A stretch of 18,251 nucleotides of DNA. It comes from Candidatus Neomicrothrix sp. UBA825. GTDB taxonomy: Bacteria > Actinomycetota > Acidimicrobiia > Acidimicrobiales > UBA8592. Numbering within the stretch: position 1 is the first letter of the stretch; each line of letters begins with the position of its first letter. The DNA is taken from assembly GCA_002295705.1 (NCBI GenBank), contig DBHP01000079.1:2006-20256 (forward strand), written 5' to 3'. Below the pieces are notes generated by a model. It ran no database searches and was not told where the DNA came from. It saw nothing but the letters and a program-made list of their open reading frames with translations. A program made the translations under genes and the position numbers. This document shows positions 1-7,357 of the stretch, in pieces.

Positions 1-73
1 GGGATTGGGTTTAAATCGTCGTTTTCTTCCACCGGTCTAATCTACTGATTTAGCTCAAAATATGGTATTTATT

Positions 74-520
74 TTAAGGTTGAGAGTTCTCGCTAGATGG
101 AGGGGTATACACAACTAGCTGAACAGTGGTTCCTTCATCGGCTGAATTAATCTTTATTTCATCGGCAAGTACTCGCATGAGAGGTATCCCGAAACCTCCC
201 TCATAGTTTAATCTCCCAGGTTGATCTAGGGGAACAGCTGGTGTTATGTTCTCAGGATTGAAGCCTGGGCCTCTGTCTTGTACCTCTACTTCGATCCTGT
301 CAGCTGTAAGGCCACATCTGATAGTTATTCGTTCTTCTGAACCCAGATTTGCATGTGAACGTATAGCGTTAGTTGTCGCTTCGGAAACAGCTAGTCTTAG
401 GTCTTCAAGGCGTTGATCTTCGACTGCCGGGTCTAATGCTGCTGCTGAAACAACAACTGCCCGAACGAGTGAGAGATATTCAGCTTTGGCAGGTATTTCT
501 AATGTAATTCCCGTTGTCAT
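74..520 (-). CDS. Anti-sigma factor serine kinase (SpoIIAB/RsbW-like HATPase)
   Basis: Proteins of this family are cytoplasmic kinases that bind a sigma factor and phosphorylate an STAS antagonist on serine. The single-domain GHKL ATPase has its N-box as LAVSEATTNAIRSH (about residues 43-56), the G1 box as DRGPGFNP and the G2 box as GGFGIPLMR. I chose the ATG at 520, giving 148 residues, because MTTGITLEIPAKAEYLSLVR matches the usual family N-terminus and lies 10 bases after the stop of the STAS gene. An upstream ATG at 559 would add 13 residues and overlap that gene by 29 bases. The gene is the downstream member of a two-gene unit with the STAS antagonist. The family assignment is firm. Which sigma factor it controls is unknown; the sigma gene at 2895-3830 is nearby but is of the SigA/SigB type. 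Confidence 0.88.
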   Translation of the reverse strand: MTTGITLEIPAKAEYLSLVRAVVVSAAALDPAVEDQRLEDLRLAVSEATTNAIRSHANLGSEERITIRCGLTADRIEVEVQDRGPGFNPENITPAVPLDQPGRLNYEGGFGIPLMRVLADEIKINSADEGTTVQLVVYTPPSSENSQP

Positions 521-530
521 AGATTTCAGT

Positions 531-845
531 TCATGTATCTTTCTCGGTGAGGACAGCATCTAAACCTGTTAGTTTGAACATTTCCTTAAGGGATTCTGAG
601 AGCCCAATGCATTGAAGGTCACCGCCGTGACTTCTAGTACGTTTTAAGCCACCTATAAGCACACCCAGACCTGTGGAATCGATAAAGTCGACTTCAGTAA
701 GATCAATAACAATATGAACATGACCTTCCTGAACGTATTGAACTATGCGTTGTCTAAGCTCAGGCCCAGTTGCCATATCTATTTCGCCGTTAATTTGGAG
801 AATCACCCAATTGTCACGAAACTGTTCTTTTATTCCGAGCATCAT
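531..845 (-). CDS. Anti-sigma factor antagonist, STAS domain (SpoIIAA/RsbV-like)
   Basis: A 104-residue single STAS domain. The hallmark loop is FIDSTGLGVLIGGLKR (about residues 54-69). The serine of the D-S-T-G motif, Ser57, is the expected phosphorylation site for the partner kinase. In the family, the unphosphorylated form binds the anti-sigma kinase and frees the sigma factor, and phosphorylation by the kinase switches it off. The kinase gene follows 10 bases downstream on the same strand, which supports a partner-switching pair. There are two adjacent possible ATG starts (845 and 842) and no clear Shine-Dalgarno sequence. The 113 bases between this gene and the phosphotransferase gene upstream hold no other gene I can support. 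Confidence 0.9.
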   Translation of the reverse strand: MMLGIKEQFRDNWVILQINGEIDMATGPELRQRIVQYVQEGHVHIVIDLTEVDFIDSTGLGVLIGGLKRTRSHGGDLQCIGLSESLKEMFKLTGLDAVLTEKDT

Positions 846-958
846 AGTTCTAGCTTAGTAAATTCTGTGAATTTGTCAGCTAAGCAATTAACAATATCGA
901 ATGAAGTGCTTTGAGGAGCATCGGTATGATCTCAGTACAGAAGTTGTTTTGAGTAGAG

Positions 959-2059
959 TCATTGGATTTTTGACCACAAATAGTCTCTGTGTGGAATTGC
1001 AGAGTCCACATCGTCTGTCCATTCAGCTTCACCAAAATGAACTGAACGATCATTTATTCTGCTCATTATTATGGCGTGGCGAGTCGCAGCATAAATTTCA
1101 AACCAATCAATATTCTTGGGAACAGTTCCTGTGAGTTCGGTAAACTTTGCTGTTACGTCCATTGACGTCATGAATTTAGGCATGCCTGGAAATTCGAGTG
1201 CTTCAGCAATGACTTGAAAGAACTTGTGCATAAAAATCATCCATCCAAGATCAACTTCGACTGGCGCAAGGCCAGCCATCTCCCAGTCAAGGACAGCTAC
1301 AGGTTCTAATGATTTGTTGTCAAACATGATGTTTCCAATTCTTGAATCACCCCAACTGACAACAGTTTCGCTCTCATCTGGCCAATGTAATTCAAGCCAG
1401 TCAAAAGCCTGTTCAATTACTGGATGCTGTCTGCTATTTTGAACCACCCACCGGTAATACTCTTTCTGATTATTGAAATGTCGCTTCAAAGCCGTGTCCC
1501 CTTGAGAACGGAATTCTAGGAAGTCGGTATCTGGGGATTTTTGTTTAAGTTGGTGAAGTTGTGCAATGATGCCGACGCAAAGTTCTTGTAATTGAAGTTG
1601 ACTTTCAGGTGTCGCATCAAATAGCCAGCCTCCGAAAACGTATGGGGGAATATCAGGTGGCACCCTTCCCTCTACTTGTTCCATCACAAAAAATGGAACT
1701 CCAAGAACATCTATTGATGGTTCTTCCCATAGGACTTTAGGAACTTTTATATCCGTGAGTTGTTCTACAAGTTTCATTACTTTGACTTGTAAAGAAAGGT
1801 CATAATTAGGAAATACAGGTATATCTTGATCCGTTGGGGCGAGTCTGGCAACTAGTTTTTTATGAACTTTCTTCTCGCCTTCACCCCATGTGGATTCAAA
1901 TAATAGGGTCTCGCTTGACATGCCAGATCCGGAAGGGCGATCAAACTCACTAATGATTGCATTTGTTTCACCAGTAACATTTACTATCCATTCAGATAAA
2001 TGAGCATGAATGGAAACTGGATCTAGAGAAGTTCGCTGAGGTTCTAGTTCATTAGTCAT
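959..2059 (-). CDS. APH-like phosphotransferase family protein
   Basis: A 366-residue protein of the aminoglycoside phosphotransferase/choline kinase fold. Its closest resemblance, from memory, is to the ACAD10-type phosphotransferases often found near acyl-CoA dehydrogenase genes, rather than to resistance enzymes. The Brenner-type catalytic motif reads SWGDSRIGN, with Asp238 as predicted catalytic base and Asn243 as metal ligand. The metal-binding loop follows as VLDWEMAG (Asp258). The histidine usual before GD is tryptophan, which I recall as normal in this actinobacterial subfamily. The N-terminal half (about 1-135) is the kinase N-lobe, ending in a hinge-like FFVMEQVEG. The ATG at 2059 follows a divergent intergenic region. 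The substrate is unknown and no resistance role should be inferred. Confidence 0.8.
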   Translation of the reverse strand: MTNELEPQRTSLDPVSIHAHLSEWIVNVTGETNAIISEFDRPSGSGMSSETLLFESTWGEGEKKVHKKLVARLAPTDQDIPVFPNYDLSLQVKVMKLVEQLTDIKVPKVLWEEPSIDVLGVPFFVMEQVEGRVPPDIPPYVFGGWLFDATPESQLQLQELCVGIIAQLHQLKQKSPDTDFLEFRSQGDTALKRHFNNQKEYYRWVVQNSRQHPVIEQAFDWLELHWPDESETVVSWGDSRIGNIMFDNKSLEPVAVLDWEMAGLAPVEVDLGWMIFMHKFFQVIAEALEFPGMPKFMTSMDVTAKFTELTGTVPKNIDWFEIYAATRHAIIMSRINDRSVHFGEAEWTDDVDSAIPHRDYLWSKIQ

Positions 2060-2120
2060 CGTTATGACATTAGTTCAGGAAGGTTGGGCTAGTCAGAATT
2101 ACATAATCTACATTTTGTGT

Positions 2121-2711
2121 ATGGAAATGATTCAAATAAAGGGATTTATAAGTTCAATAGGATTTTCAGACGGAAATCGCTTTGTCATAGGACACTGGAA
2201 AGAGTCTCCAATAGGTGAATTTGGTGACATCATGTGGGGAACTCCTAATGGCGAGAAGATTTTGATAGCAGGAAACCAGCAGGTCGCAGACTTTGTATCA
2301 GCTATCTACGACTTCGACCGAATCCAAATTGAGAATCTTCATACATCATCAAATGGAAAACGGACTGAAGCTAAAGCACCTAACCTTGAAATTGAAATTT
2401 CGGGGGGGTCAGTAGGGGGGATATTACCGGCTAGGCCGTTAGCTTTCACAAAGTATGTTGAAAATCCATTTGCTAGTTTACTCATGGGCGTTAAAACCTA
2501 CGGGACCAGCTCAAGAGGAGTTGAGGAGTGGTACCAAGCAAAGAGGTGGAGATGGGTTAAGGATGGATCAGTAAAACTAAACGGCATTAATTTAGAGTCT
2601 CGTTCTAAATTTACAGAACCTATTCGTGTTGGGTTCTCTGAGCCACCTCGCAAATCTGCAATCGTTGAAATTCATGTAAGTATCAAATCTCCATTTGCTT
2701 TTGATTTTTAA
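2121..2711 (+). CDS. Conserved-looking protein of unknown function
   Basis: I do not recognise a named domain. The predicted product is about 196 residues from the ATG at 2121 (MEMIQIKG...), or 194 from the ATG at 2127. An ATG at 2064 keeps the frame open but would leave four bases to the divergent phosphotransferase start and adds a tail unlike the rest, so I reject it. The sequence is soluble, without a signal peptide or membrane segment. Notable stretches are VIGHWKESPIGEFGDIMW near the N-terminus, DFVSAIYDFDRI around residue 70, a central GGSVGG and a WYQAKRWRWVKDG segment. The 'GxWxxSPxGxFxDxMW' type opening reminds me of an uncharacterised actinobacterial family, but this is memory and not a search. 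A weak 5-bp hairpin (2715-2730) follows the stop. The tRNA-Sec gene is 64 bases downstream on the same strand. Confidence 0.7.
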   Translation: MEMIQIKGFISSIGFSDGNRFVIGHWKESPIGEFGDIMWGTPNGEKILIAGNQQVADFVSAIYDFDRIQIENLHTSSNGKRTEAKAPNLEIEISGGSVGGILPARPLAFTKYVENPFASLLMGVKTYGTSSRGVEEWYQAKRWRWVKDGSVKLNGINLESRSKFTEPIRVGFSEPPRKSAIVEIHVSIKSPFAFDF

Positions 2712-2775
2712 TTGCTCAATCACTCTTGAGTCGCCTTCCAGCTAAACATCGGTAATACTATAAATGAAATAACTG

Positions 2776-2868
2776 GGAGGTGTCTGAGTACCTGGTGGGC
2801 TCCCCCGCCTTCAAAGCGGGTGGGACGGGCGATCCCCGTCCGGCGGGTTCGATTCCCGTCCACCTCCG
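2776..2868 (+). tRNA. selC: Selenocysteine tRNA, tRNA-Sec (anticodon UCA)
   Basis: The anticodon is TCA at 2811-2813, in a 7-base loop closed by a 5-bp stem (2804-2808 with 2816-2820). It reads UGA. A 7-bp acceptor stem pairs GGAGGTG (2776-2782) with CACCTCC (2861-2867), and the discriminator is G2868. The long variable arm has a 7-bp stem (2823-2829 with 2835-2841). The T loop is TTCGATT (2848-2854). The D arm can form a long stem (from GAG 2786-2788 with CTC 2800-2802), as in other tRNA-Sec. The 3' CCA is not encoded (the next bases are CAA). T2783 opposite C2860 breaks the standard 8th acceptor pair, while G2842-C2860 extends the T stem instead. A TATAAA at 2759-2764 may be its -10 element. 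SelA and SelB, which use this tRNA, are encoded about 11 kb downstream. Confidence 0.95.
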
Positions 2869-2894
2869 CAATATTTATCTTGAAACTTCTTTTA

Positions 2895-3830
2895 CTAAAC
2901 TGCTAAGAGATCTCGGGCTCCGGTATCACTACTTGGGTGACGGAGTTTAGACATTGCTCGAGCTTCAATTTGTCTTATACGCTCACGAGTTAGGTTAAAG
3001 TGTTCGCCAACTTCTTCCAAAGTTCTAGGCTCTCCTCGATCCAGACCAAAACGCAATTTTAAGATCTCCCGCTCCCGTTCATCTAGAGGAGCGAGCAATC
3101 TTGCGATTTCATCTGGAAGTAATGATGTCGCTGCTACTTCGAATGGGGAAGCAGCACCTCGGTCTTCCACCACATCTCCGAGTTCGGCATCACCATCTTC
3201 ACGAAGAGGTTCTGAAAGGCTCAACGGCTCATTCGCGAACCTCAAAGCTTCAGTGATTTTATCCTCTGGCATTTCTACATCAGCGGCTAACTCCGTCATG
3301 GTCGCCGGTCTACCATACTTAAGTTCTAACCGTGTTCTCGCCTTTTGTAGACGTGCGAGAGTATCACCAGCATGAACTGGCAATCGGATTGTTCTACCAG
3401 TATTTGCAATTCCTCTTGTTATGGCTTGTCTAATCCACCACGTTGCGTAGGTTGAAAATTTAAACCCTTTTCTCCAGTCAAACTTTTCTACCGCATGCAT
3501 TAAACCAAGGTTTCCTTCTTGGATTAGGTCAAGTAATGGAAGTCCCGATGCCTGATATTTCTTTGCTATCGAGACAACTAGTCGTAAGTTGGACTGAACG
3601 AATTTCTTTTCTGCTCGAGCGCCATTTCGGTCAAGACGTTTTAAATCACTTTTTTCTTTAGCAGTCAACTCTTCTGAGGCTGAAAGCTTTTCTCTTGCCT
3701 CGACACCCTTCTCAATTTTCTGTGCAAGTCGAACCTCATCCTCTTTAGTTAGAAGAGGATATTGTCCGATATCAGTGAGATACAACCTTACGAGGTCTTC
3801 TTCATCTCGTTCGACTCGCTCTTTAGGCAA
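2895..3830 (-). CDS. RNA polymerase sigma-70 factor (SigA/SigB-type)
   Basis: A 311-residue sigma factor with regions in order: region 1.2 (LVRLYLTDIGQYPLL, about 13-27), region 2 (NLRLVVSIAKKYQ through the DLIQEGNLGL core-binding and STYATWWIRQAITR -10-recognition helices), region 3, and region 4 (LDEREREILKLRFGL and the LTRERIRQIEARAMSKLR helix-turn-helix). It lacks the long N-terminal extension of typical actinobacterial SigA, so its size is closer to SigB or to the compact primary sigma factors of small genomes. The start is TTG at 3830, preceded by AAAAGAG six bases upstream. No ATG or GTG exists between it and the upstream in-frame stop, and the region 1.2 motif begins only about 12 residues in. 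It could be the primary or a group 2 sigma factor; the sequence alone does not decide. Confidence 0.93.
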   Translation of the reverse strand: MPKERVERDEEDLVRLYLTDIGQYPLLTKEDEVRLAQKIEKGVEAREKLSASEELTAKEKSDLKRLDRNGARAEKKFVQSNLRLVVSIAKKYQASGLPLLDLIQEGNLGLMHAVEKFDWRKGFKFSTYATWWIRQAITRGIANTGRTIRLPVHAGDTLARLQKARTRLELKYGRPATMTELAADVEMPEDKITEALRFANEPLSLSEPLREDGDAELGDVVEDRGAASPFEVAATSLLPDEIARLLAPLDEREREILKLRFGLDRGEPRTLEEVGEHFNLTRERIRQIEARAMSKLRHPSSDTGARDLLAV

Positions 3831-3849
3831 AGTACGCTCTTTTCGTATC

Positions 3850-3875
3850 GTGTGAAACTCGTTTGTGTTTCACGC
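3850..3875. repeat. Inverted repeat in the leader of the sigma gene
   Basis: The arms are 3850-3858 and 3867-3875, with core GTGAAAC/GTTTCAC plus a G-T wobble and an outer G-C pair, around an 8-base loop. It lies 20 bases before the TTG start and just downstream of the predicted promoter, so it could be an operator or a 5' mRNA hairpin. No T-run follows in either direction, which argues against a simple terminator. Confidence 0.5.
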
Positions 3876-3886
3876 TCCGCAGTTTC

Positions 3887-3914
3887 AATCTACCGAGATA
3901 GAAGCTACTCGCAA
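3887..3914 (-). promoter_or_regulatory. Putative promoter of the sigma gene
   Basis: On the minus strand, TTGCGA (3914-3909) and TAGATT (3892-3887) are separated by 16 bases. Each matches four of six positions of the sigma-70 -35 and -10 consensus. Transcription would start near 3880, just before the inverted repeat. This is pattern matching only. Alternatively, the sigma gene is co-transcribed with nadE, which ends at 3965 on the same strand. Confidence 0.3.
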
Positions 3915-3964
3915 ACTCATTACACAAAAATTTTAAAGCATAAATTAATTAGTGCCTATAAATT

Positions 3965-5686
3965 TTAAATTTCATCCATCTGATGATTATTGCCAAGATA
4001 AGCATTAGTTATTGGTACCCGTCTGTCGCGCCCAAATGATTTTTTTGAAATTTTTGGCCCCAAGGGACTTTGCCGTCTTTTGTACTCTGCAAGGTCGACT
4101 AAGCGAGATATTTGATGTACGACTTCAGGATCATAACCCATATTCAAAAGTTCATGTTTAACAACATCATTTTCAACAAGCTCTTTAAGTAGTTCATCTA
4201 AGATCTCATAATCAGGAAGAGTCTGGTCGTCTCTTTGGTCTGGTCTCAGCTCAGCAGATGGGGGCTTTGTAATGATTGTCTTAGGAATTACTTCATAGCC
4301 TGCAATCTTATTCTTCCAACTAGATAGAGAGAAGACTTCTGTTTTCCATAGGTCTTTGATTACAGCAAAGGCTCCAGCAGTGTCCCCATATAATGTGGAG
4401 TAGCCAACAGCTAGTTCACTTTTATTTCCGGTTGTAAGAACTAGCCATCCAAACTTGTTGGATAGAGCCATTAGTAGAGTGCCACGTATTCTAGATTGAA
4501 TATTTTCCTCGGCAATCCCTTCCGAAAGACCAGCAAAGTAATCTTCTGTCATATTAAGAAAAGCGTTGTGAGCTGGCTCAATAGGTATATTCATCTGATG
4601 ACATTTCAGATTATTGATTAAGGCTTGAGCATCGCTCACTGAATGGGTGCTTGAAAAGCGCGAAGGCATCATAATAGCGTGGACATGCTCTGGCCCTAAG
4701 GCATCACAGGCAATAGCAGCAACAATTGCAGAATCAATGCCACCCGATAAACCCAAACACACATCAGTGAAACCATTTTTCTTCACATAATCTCTTGTTC
4801 CCAAACACAGAGCGTTCCATATTTGTTCCTCTTCAGTAAGAGCAGGAAGAGGTGCCGTTTTTACAGCGGCCTCTTTTCTCAAATCCGAAGTTATTTGAAC
4901 GAGGTTTTCATTTTTTGTAGTCTTCTGCTTCTGCACATCAATATCGAATACAAGGACTTCTTCTTTAAATTGTGGAGCTCGAGCAATAATCTCCTTTTGG
5001 GAGTCCATTACGAAAGAGCCTCCATCAAAAACCAATTCATCCTGCGCTCCGACTTGATTAACGTACACAATTGGTATCTGAGTTTCCTCTACTCGTTCTG
5101 TGAGAACAATTTCTCTCGTCTGTAGTTTCTCTTTTTCATACGGCGAAGCATTTAGGTTTAAGATCACCTGGGCACCTAATGCAGCAAGATCAGTACTTAT
5201 TCCGTTTGGTATCCAGATGTCTTCGCAAATGGTTATCCCGATATTAACTCCGCGTACTTTATAGATTTTCAACGGTTCAATTCCGGGTGAGAAATACCTC
5301 TCCTCATCAAAGACTCCGTAATCTGGAAGAGCTCGTTTGCTGTAAGTTCCCACTACCTTTCCTCTGGAGCAAATGGCTGCTGCATTTGATGTTCTTTTGA
5401 CTGGGTCGGCAGCTGCGGCTTGGCCGTTGACAAATCCCAGCACGGCAACACAATCAGAAGTGTGGCTCGCTATTTCTTTGAGCATTTCTTGGGTGTCGTG
5501 CACAAAACCTCTTTTGAGTAGCAAATCTTCGGGTGGGTATCCACTAACTGCAAGTTCTGTAAATACGGCAATATCAGAACCCTTATCTTGAGCATTTGTA
5601 TACGCAGAAAGAATCTTTTCTTTGTTGCCGGAAAGATCACCAACGTTAAGGTTCAACTGGCAAGCTGCAATTCTTAATGTAGCCAT
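3965..5686 (-). CDS. nadE: Glutamine-dependent NAD+ synthetase
   Basis: Catalyses the last step of NAD synthesis: deamido-NAD, ATP and glutamine give NAD. The 573-residue protein is a two-domain fusion. The N-terminal nitrilase-type glutaminase (about 1-270) has the expected Glu-Lys-Cys triad at Glu44 (FTELAVSGY), Lys117 (YSKRALPDYG) and Cys154 (ITICEDIW). The C-terminal ATP-pyrophosphatase has SGGIDS at 314-319, followed by TTGNKSELAVGYST and the C-terminal PLGPKISKKSFGRDRR segment. It is about 100 residues shorter than the mycobacterial enzyme but within the range of bacterial two-domain NadE proteins. The ATG at 5686 gives the canonical start MATLRIAACQLN. It is divergent from hisI across 118 bases and upstream of the sigma gene on the same strand, with a 134-base gap. 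Confidence 0.97.
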   Translation of the reverse strand: MATLRIAACQLNLNVGDLSGNKEKILSAYTNAQDKGSDIAVFTELAVSGYPPEDLLLKRGFVHDTQEMLKEIASHTSDCVAVLGFVNGQAAAADPVKRTSNAAAICSRGKVVGTYSKRALPDYGVFDEERYFSPGIEPLKIYKVRGVNIGITICEDIWIPNGISTDLAALGAQVILNLNASPYEKEKLQTREIVLTERVEETQIPIVYVNQVGAQDELVFDGGSFVMDSQKEIIARAPQFKEEVLVFDIDVQKQKTTKNENLVQITSDLRKEAAVKTAPLPALTEEEQIWNALCLGTRDYVKKNGFTDVCLGLSGGIDSAIVAAIACDALGPEHVHAIMMPSRFSSTHSVSDAQALINNLKCHQMNIPIEPAHNAFLNMTEDYFAGLSEGIAEENIQSRIRGTLLMALSNKFGWLVLTTGNKSELAVGYSTLYGDTAGAFAVIKDLWKTEVFSLSSWKNKIAGYEVIPKTIITKPPSAELRPDQRDDQTLPDYEILDELLKELVENDVVKHELLNMGYDPEVVHQISRLVDLAEYKRRQSPLGPKISKKSFGRDRRVPITNAYLGNNHQMDEI

Positions 5687-5804
5687 GTGTCCAAGGTTAG
5701 AGGCTATTGCCTAGGTGTGGATACTTGGGAAAGAGAGATTGCATTAATTTATTGTGGCTTCGAGTTAGAAAAGTAGCAGTCTTTGTATCGCCAGTAAGTA
5801 AACT

Positions 5805-6224
5805 ATGTATGTGAGTGAACCAAATCAGATTGAAGTAAGCACCCATTTAGAAATTGATTTTGACAAGTTATCAAAGATTGGGGTTAGTGGTCATAAAGTC
5901 ATACCAGTAGTCGTTCAGAATGCTGTCACTAAGGAGGTTCTTATTGTGGCATATGCCAATGACGAAGCTGTCGCAGAGACCTTTAGACGCGGCGAAGCCG
6001 TCTTTTACAGCACATCCAGAGAAGAATTATGGCACAAAGGTGCCACATCAGGGGACGTACTTGCGGTCAACGAAGTCCGGATAAATTGTGAGCAGAACTC
6101 ATTACTCTATCTTGTAACACCGCAAGGCCAGGGGGCCTGCCACACTAAGGATGAGTCTGGAAAGTTCCGATCGAGTTGTTATTACCGATCAGTCTTGGAT
6201 AACCATGAGCTTAAACACGTTTAG
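5805..6224 (+). CDS. hisI: Phosphoribosyl-AMP cyclohydrolase-like protein (HisI), variant metal motif
   Basis: HisI opens the adenine ring of phosphoribosyl-AMP, the third step of histidine synthesis. The 139-residue protein shows the family core: VLIVAYANDEAV, FYSTSREELWHKGATSG (about 67-83) and GACHT (110-114). Two differences stand out. The acidic motif that normally reads DCDxD and binds Mg is NCEQN (94-98), keeping Cys95 but losing the flanking aspartates. The cysteines after CHT are spaced more widely (Cys112 to Cys125) than in the usual CHTGxxSC. The three putative zinc ligands Cys95, Cys112 and Cys125 are present. It stands alone, away from other his genes, and no HisE domain is fused. 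No Shine-Dalgarno sequence is visible before the ATG. The family is secure; full activity is likely but not certain. Confidence 0.82.
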   Translation: MYVSEPNQIEVSTHLEIDFDKLSKIGVSGHKVIPVVVQNAVTKEVLIVAYANDEAVAETFRRGEAVFYSTSREELWHKGATSGDVLAVNEVRINCEQNSLLYLVTPQGQGACHTKDESGKFRSSCYYRSVLDNHELKHV

Positions 6225-6234
6225 GAAGCTCTTG

Positions 6235-6261
6235 GGAGAGGCCTTAGCTTAAGGCCTCTCC
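6235..6261. terminator. Perfect 12-bp hairpin between hisI and glnII, likely bidirectional terminator
   Basis: GGAGAGGCCTTA (6235-6246) pairs without mismatch with 6250-6261 around the three-base loop GCT. It sits where the convergent genes hisI and glnII meet, and includes the glnII stop codon and last four codons. There is no T-tract on either side, so it may act as an RNA-stabilising or non-classical terminator. Confidence 0.6.
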
Positions 6262-7257
6262 AACAGTATTTGTCATAAGAGCCGCAACCACATACGGGTC
6301 AGCATTAGCGTTTGGCCTGCGGTCTTCGAGGTACCCTTTTTGATCCTCGGCGACTTGCCAAGGAATTCGAATCGAAGCGCCTCGATCAGATATACCATAA
6401 CTAAATTGGTCAAATCTTTGGGTTTCGTGCTCTCCAGTTAACCTGTCTTCTATGCCCACTCCATAACCTGCTAAATGCTCTTCTGGTTTTCCAGGTGCTC
6501 CTAGTGCTTCACAAGCCGTTGTGATTGCATCAAATCCATCTCGCATGGCTTGAGTAGAGAAATTAGTGTGCATACCTGCCCCATTCCAGTCACCTTTCAT
6601 GGGTTTCGCATCAATGCTTATCTCAACATTGTGATTTTCTCCTACTCGATAAAGTAGGTAACGAGCAATCCATAAGTGGTCGCCAACTTCAACAGTTCCG
6701 GCTGGACCTATTTGAAACTCCCATTGTCCTGGCATTACTTCTGCATTGGTACCAGATATTTTGAGCCCAGCTTCAATACAAAGAGTCGTGTGTTCTTCCA
6801 CTGCATCTCTGCCATGGATTTTAAGTGCGCCTACGCCGCAGTAATACGGCCCTTGTGGAGCTGGAAATCCGTTTGGTGGGAACCCTGCTGGCCAACCTGT
6901 TGATGGATCAATCATCGTATACTCTTGCTCTAGCCCGAACCATGGATCTTGGTTCCCGTACTTTTCTTCGGCTTCCCTAGCAAGTGCACGTGTATTGGTT
7001 GGATGCGGAGTTTCCTTGTCCGTAAGGAATGTTTCACACATTACGAGGATGTTATTTCCGCCACGGATAGGGTCAGGGCATTGGAATACAGGCTTTAAGA
7101 CAACGTCGGAATTATCACCAGTTGCCTGATTTGTAGACGAACCGTCGTATCCCCAGATACCTGGTTCGTCGCCGTCAGCTAGGATTTTTGTTTTTGATCG
7201 TATCTCAGCGGTTGGCTCTGTGCCATCAATCCAGAGATATTCAGCTCGGTAGGTCAA
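6244..7257 (-). CDS. glnII: Glutamine synthetase type II (eukaryote-like, GSII)
   Basis: Makes glutamine from glutamate, ammonia and ATP. The 337-residue protein is of the short, decameric GSII class, not GSI. It has the N-terminal beta-grasp domain (YLWIDGTEP through WGYDGSSTNQA), the catalytic signature WFGLEQEYTMID with metal-binding glutamates, NAEVMPGQWEFQIGP, NGAGMHTNFST and RGASIRIPWQV. The start is TTG at 7257, preceded by GGAG seven bases upstream. It gives MTYRAEYLWIDG, the standard GSII N-terminus. The upstream ATG at about 7270 is out of frame. It is divergent from the GSI gene across 176 bases and close to a GlnR-like regulator gene, so nitrogen-dependent transcription is likely. 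The stop codon lies inside the hairpin shared with hisI. Confidence 0.96.
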   Translation of the reverse strand: MTYRAEYLWIDGTEPTAEIRSKTKILADGDEPGIWGYDGSSTNQATGDNSDVVLKPVFQCPDPIRGGNNILVMCETFLTDKETPHPTNTRALAREAEEKYGNQDPWFGLEQEYTMIDPSTGWPAGFPPNGFPAPQGPYYCGVGALKIHGRDAVEEHTTLCIEAGLKISGTNAEVMPGQWEFQIGPAGTVEVGDHLWIARYLLYRVGENHNVEISIDAKPMKGDWNGAGMHTNFSTQAMRDGFDAITTACEALGAPGKPEEHLAGYGVGIEDRLTGEHETQRFDQFSYGISDRGASIRIPWQVAEDQKGYLEDRRPNANADPYVVAALMTNTVGEALS

Positions 7258-7357
7258 TTGATTTCTCCATTCTTCAAAGACTAAAACAAGTAGATGAATT
7301 AATGGATTAGTTATTAAGTCATCTACTTACTAGTTAACACGACTCTAGAGCGTAAGT

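Noticed and set aside
959..2059. Antibiotic-resistance aminoglycoside phosphotransferase
   Set aside because: The fold is shared, but the WGDSRIGN and LDWEMAG motifs fit the ACAD10-like phosphotransferase group, not resistance APH enzymes.
4823..5125. 100-codon plus-strand frame opposite nadE
   Set aside because: It is antisense to conserved nadE coding sequence, has no ribosome binding site and no recognisable product.
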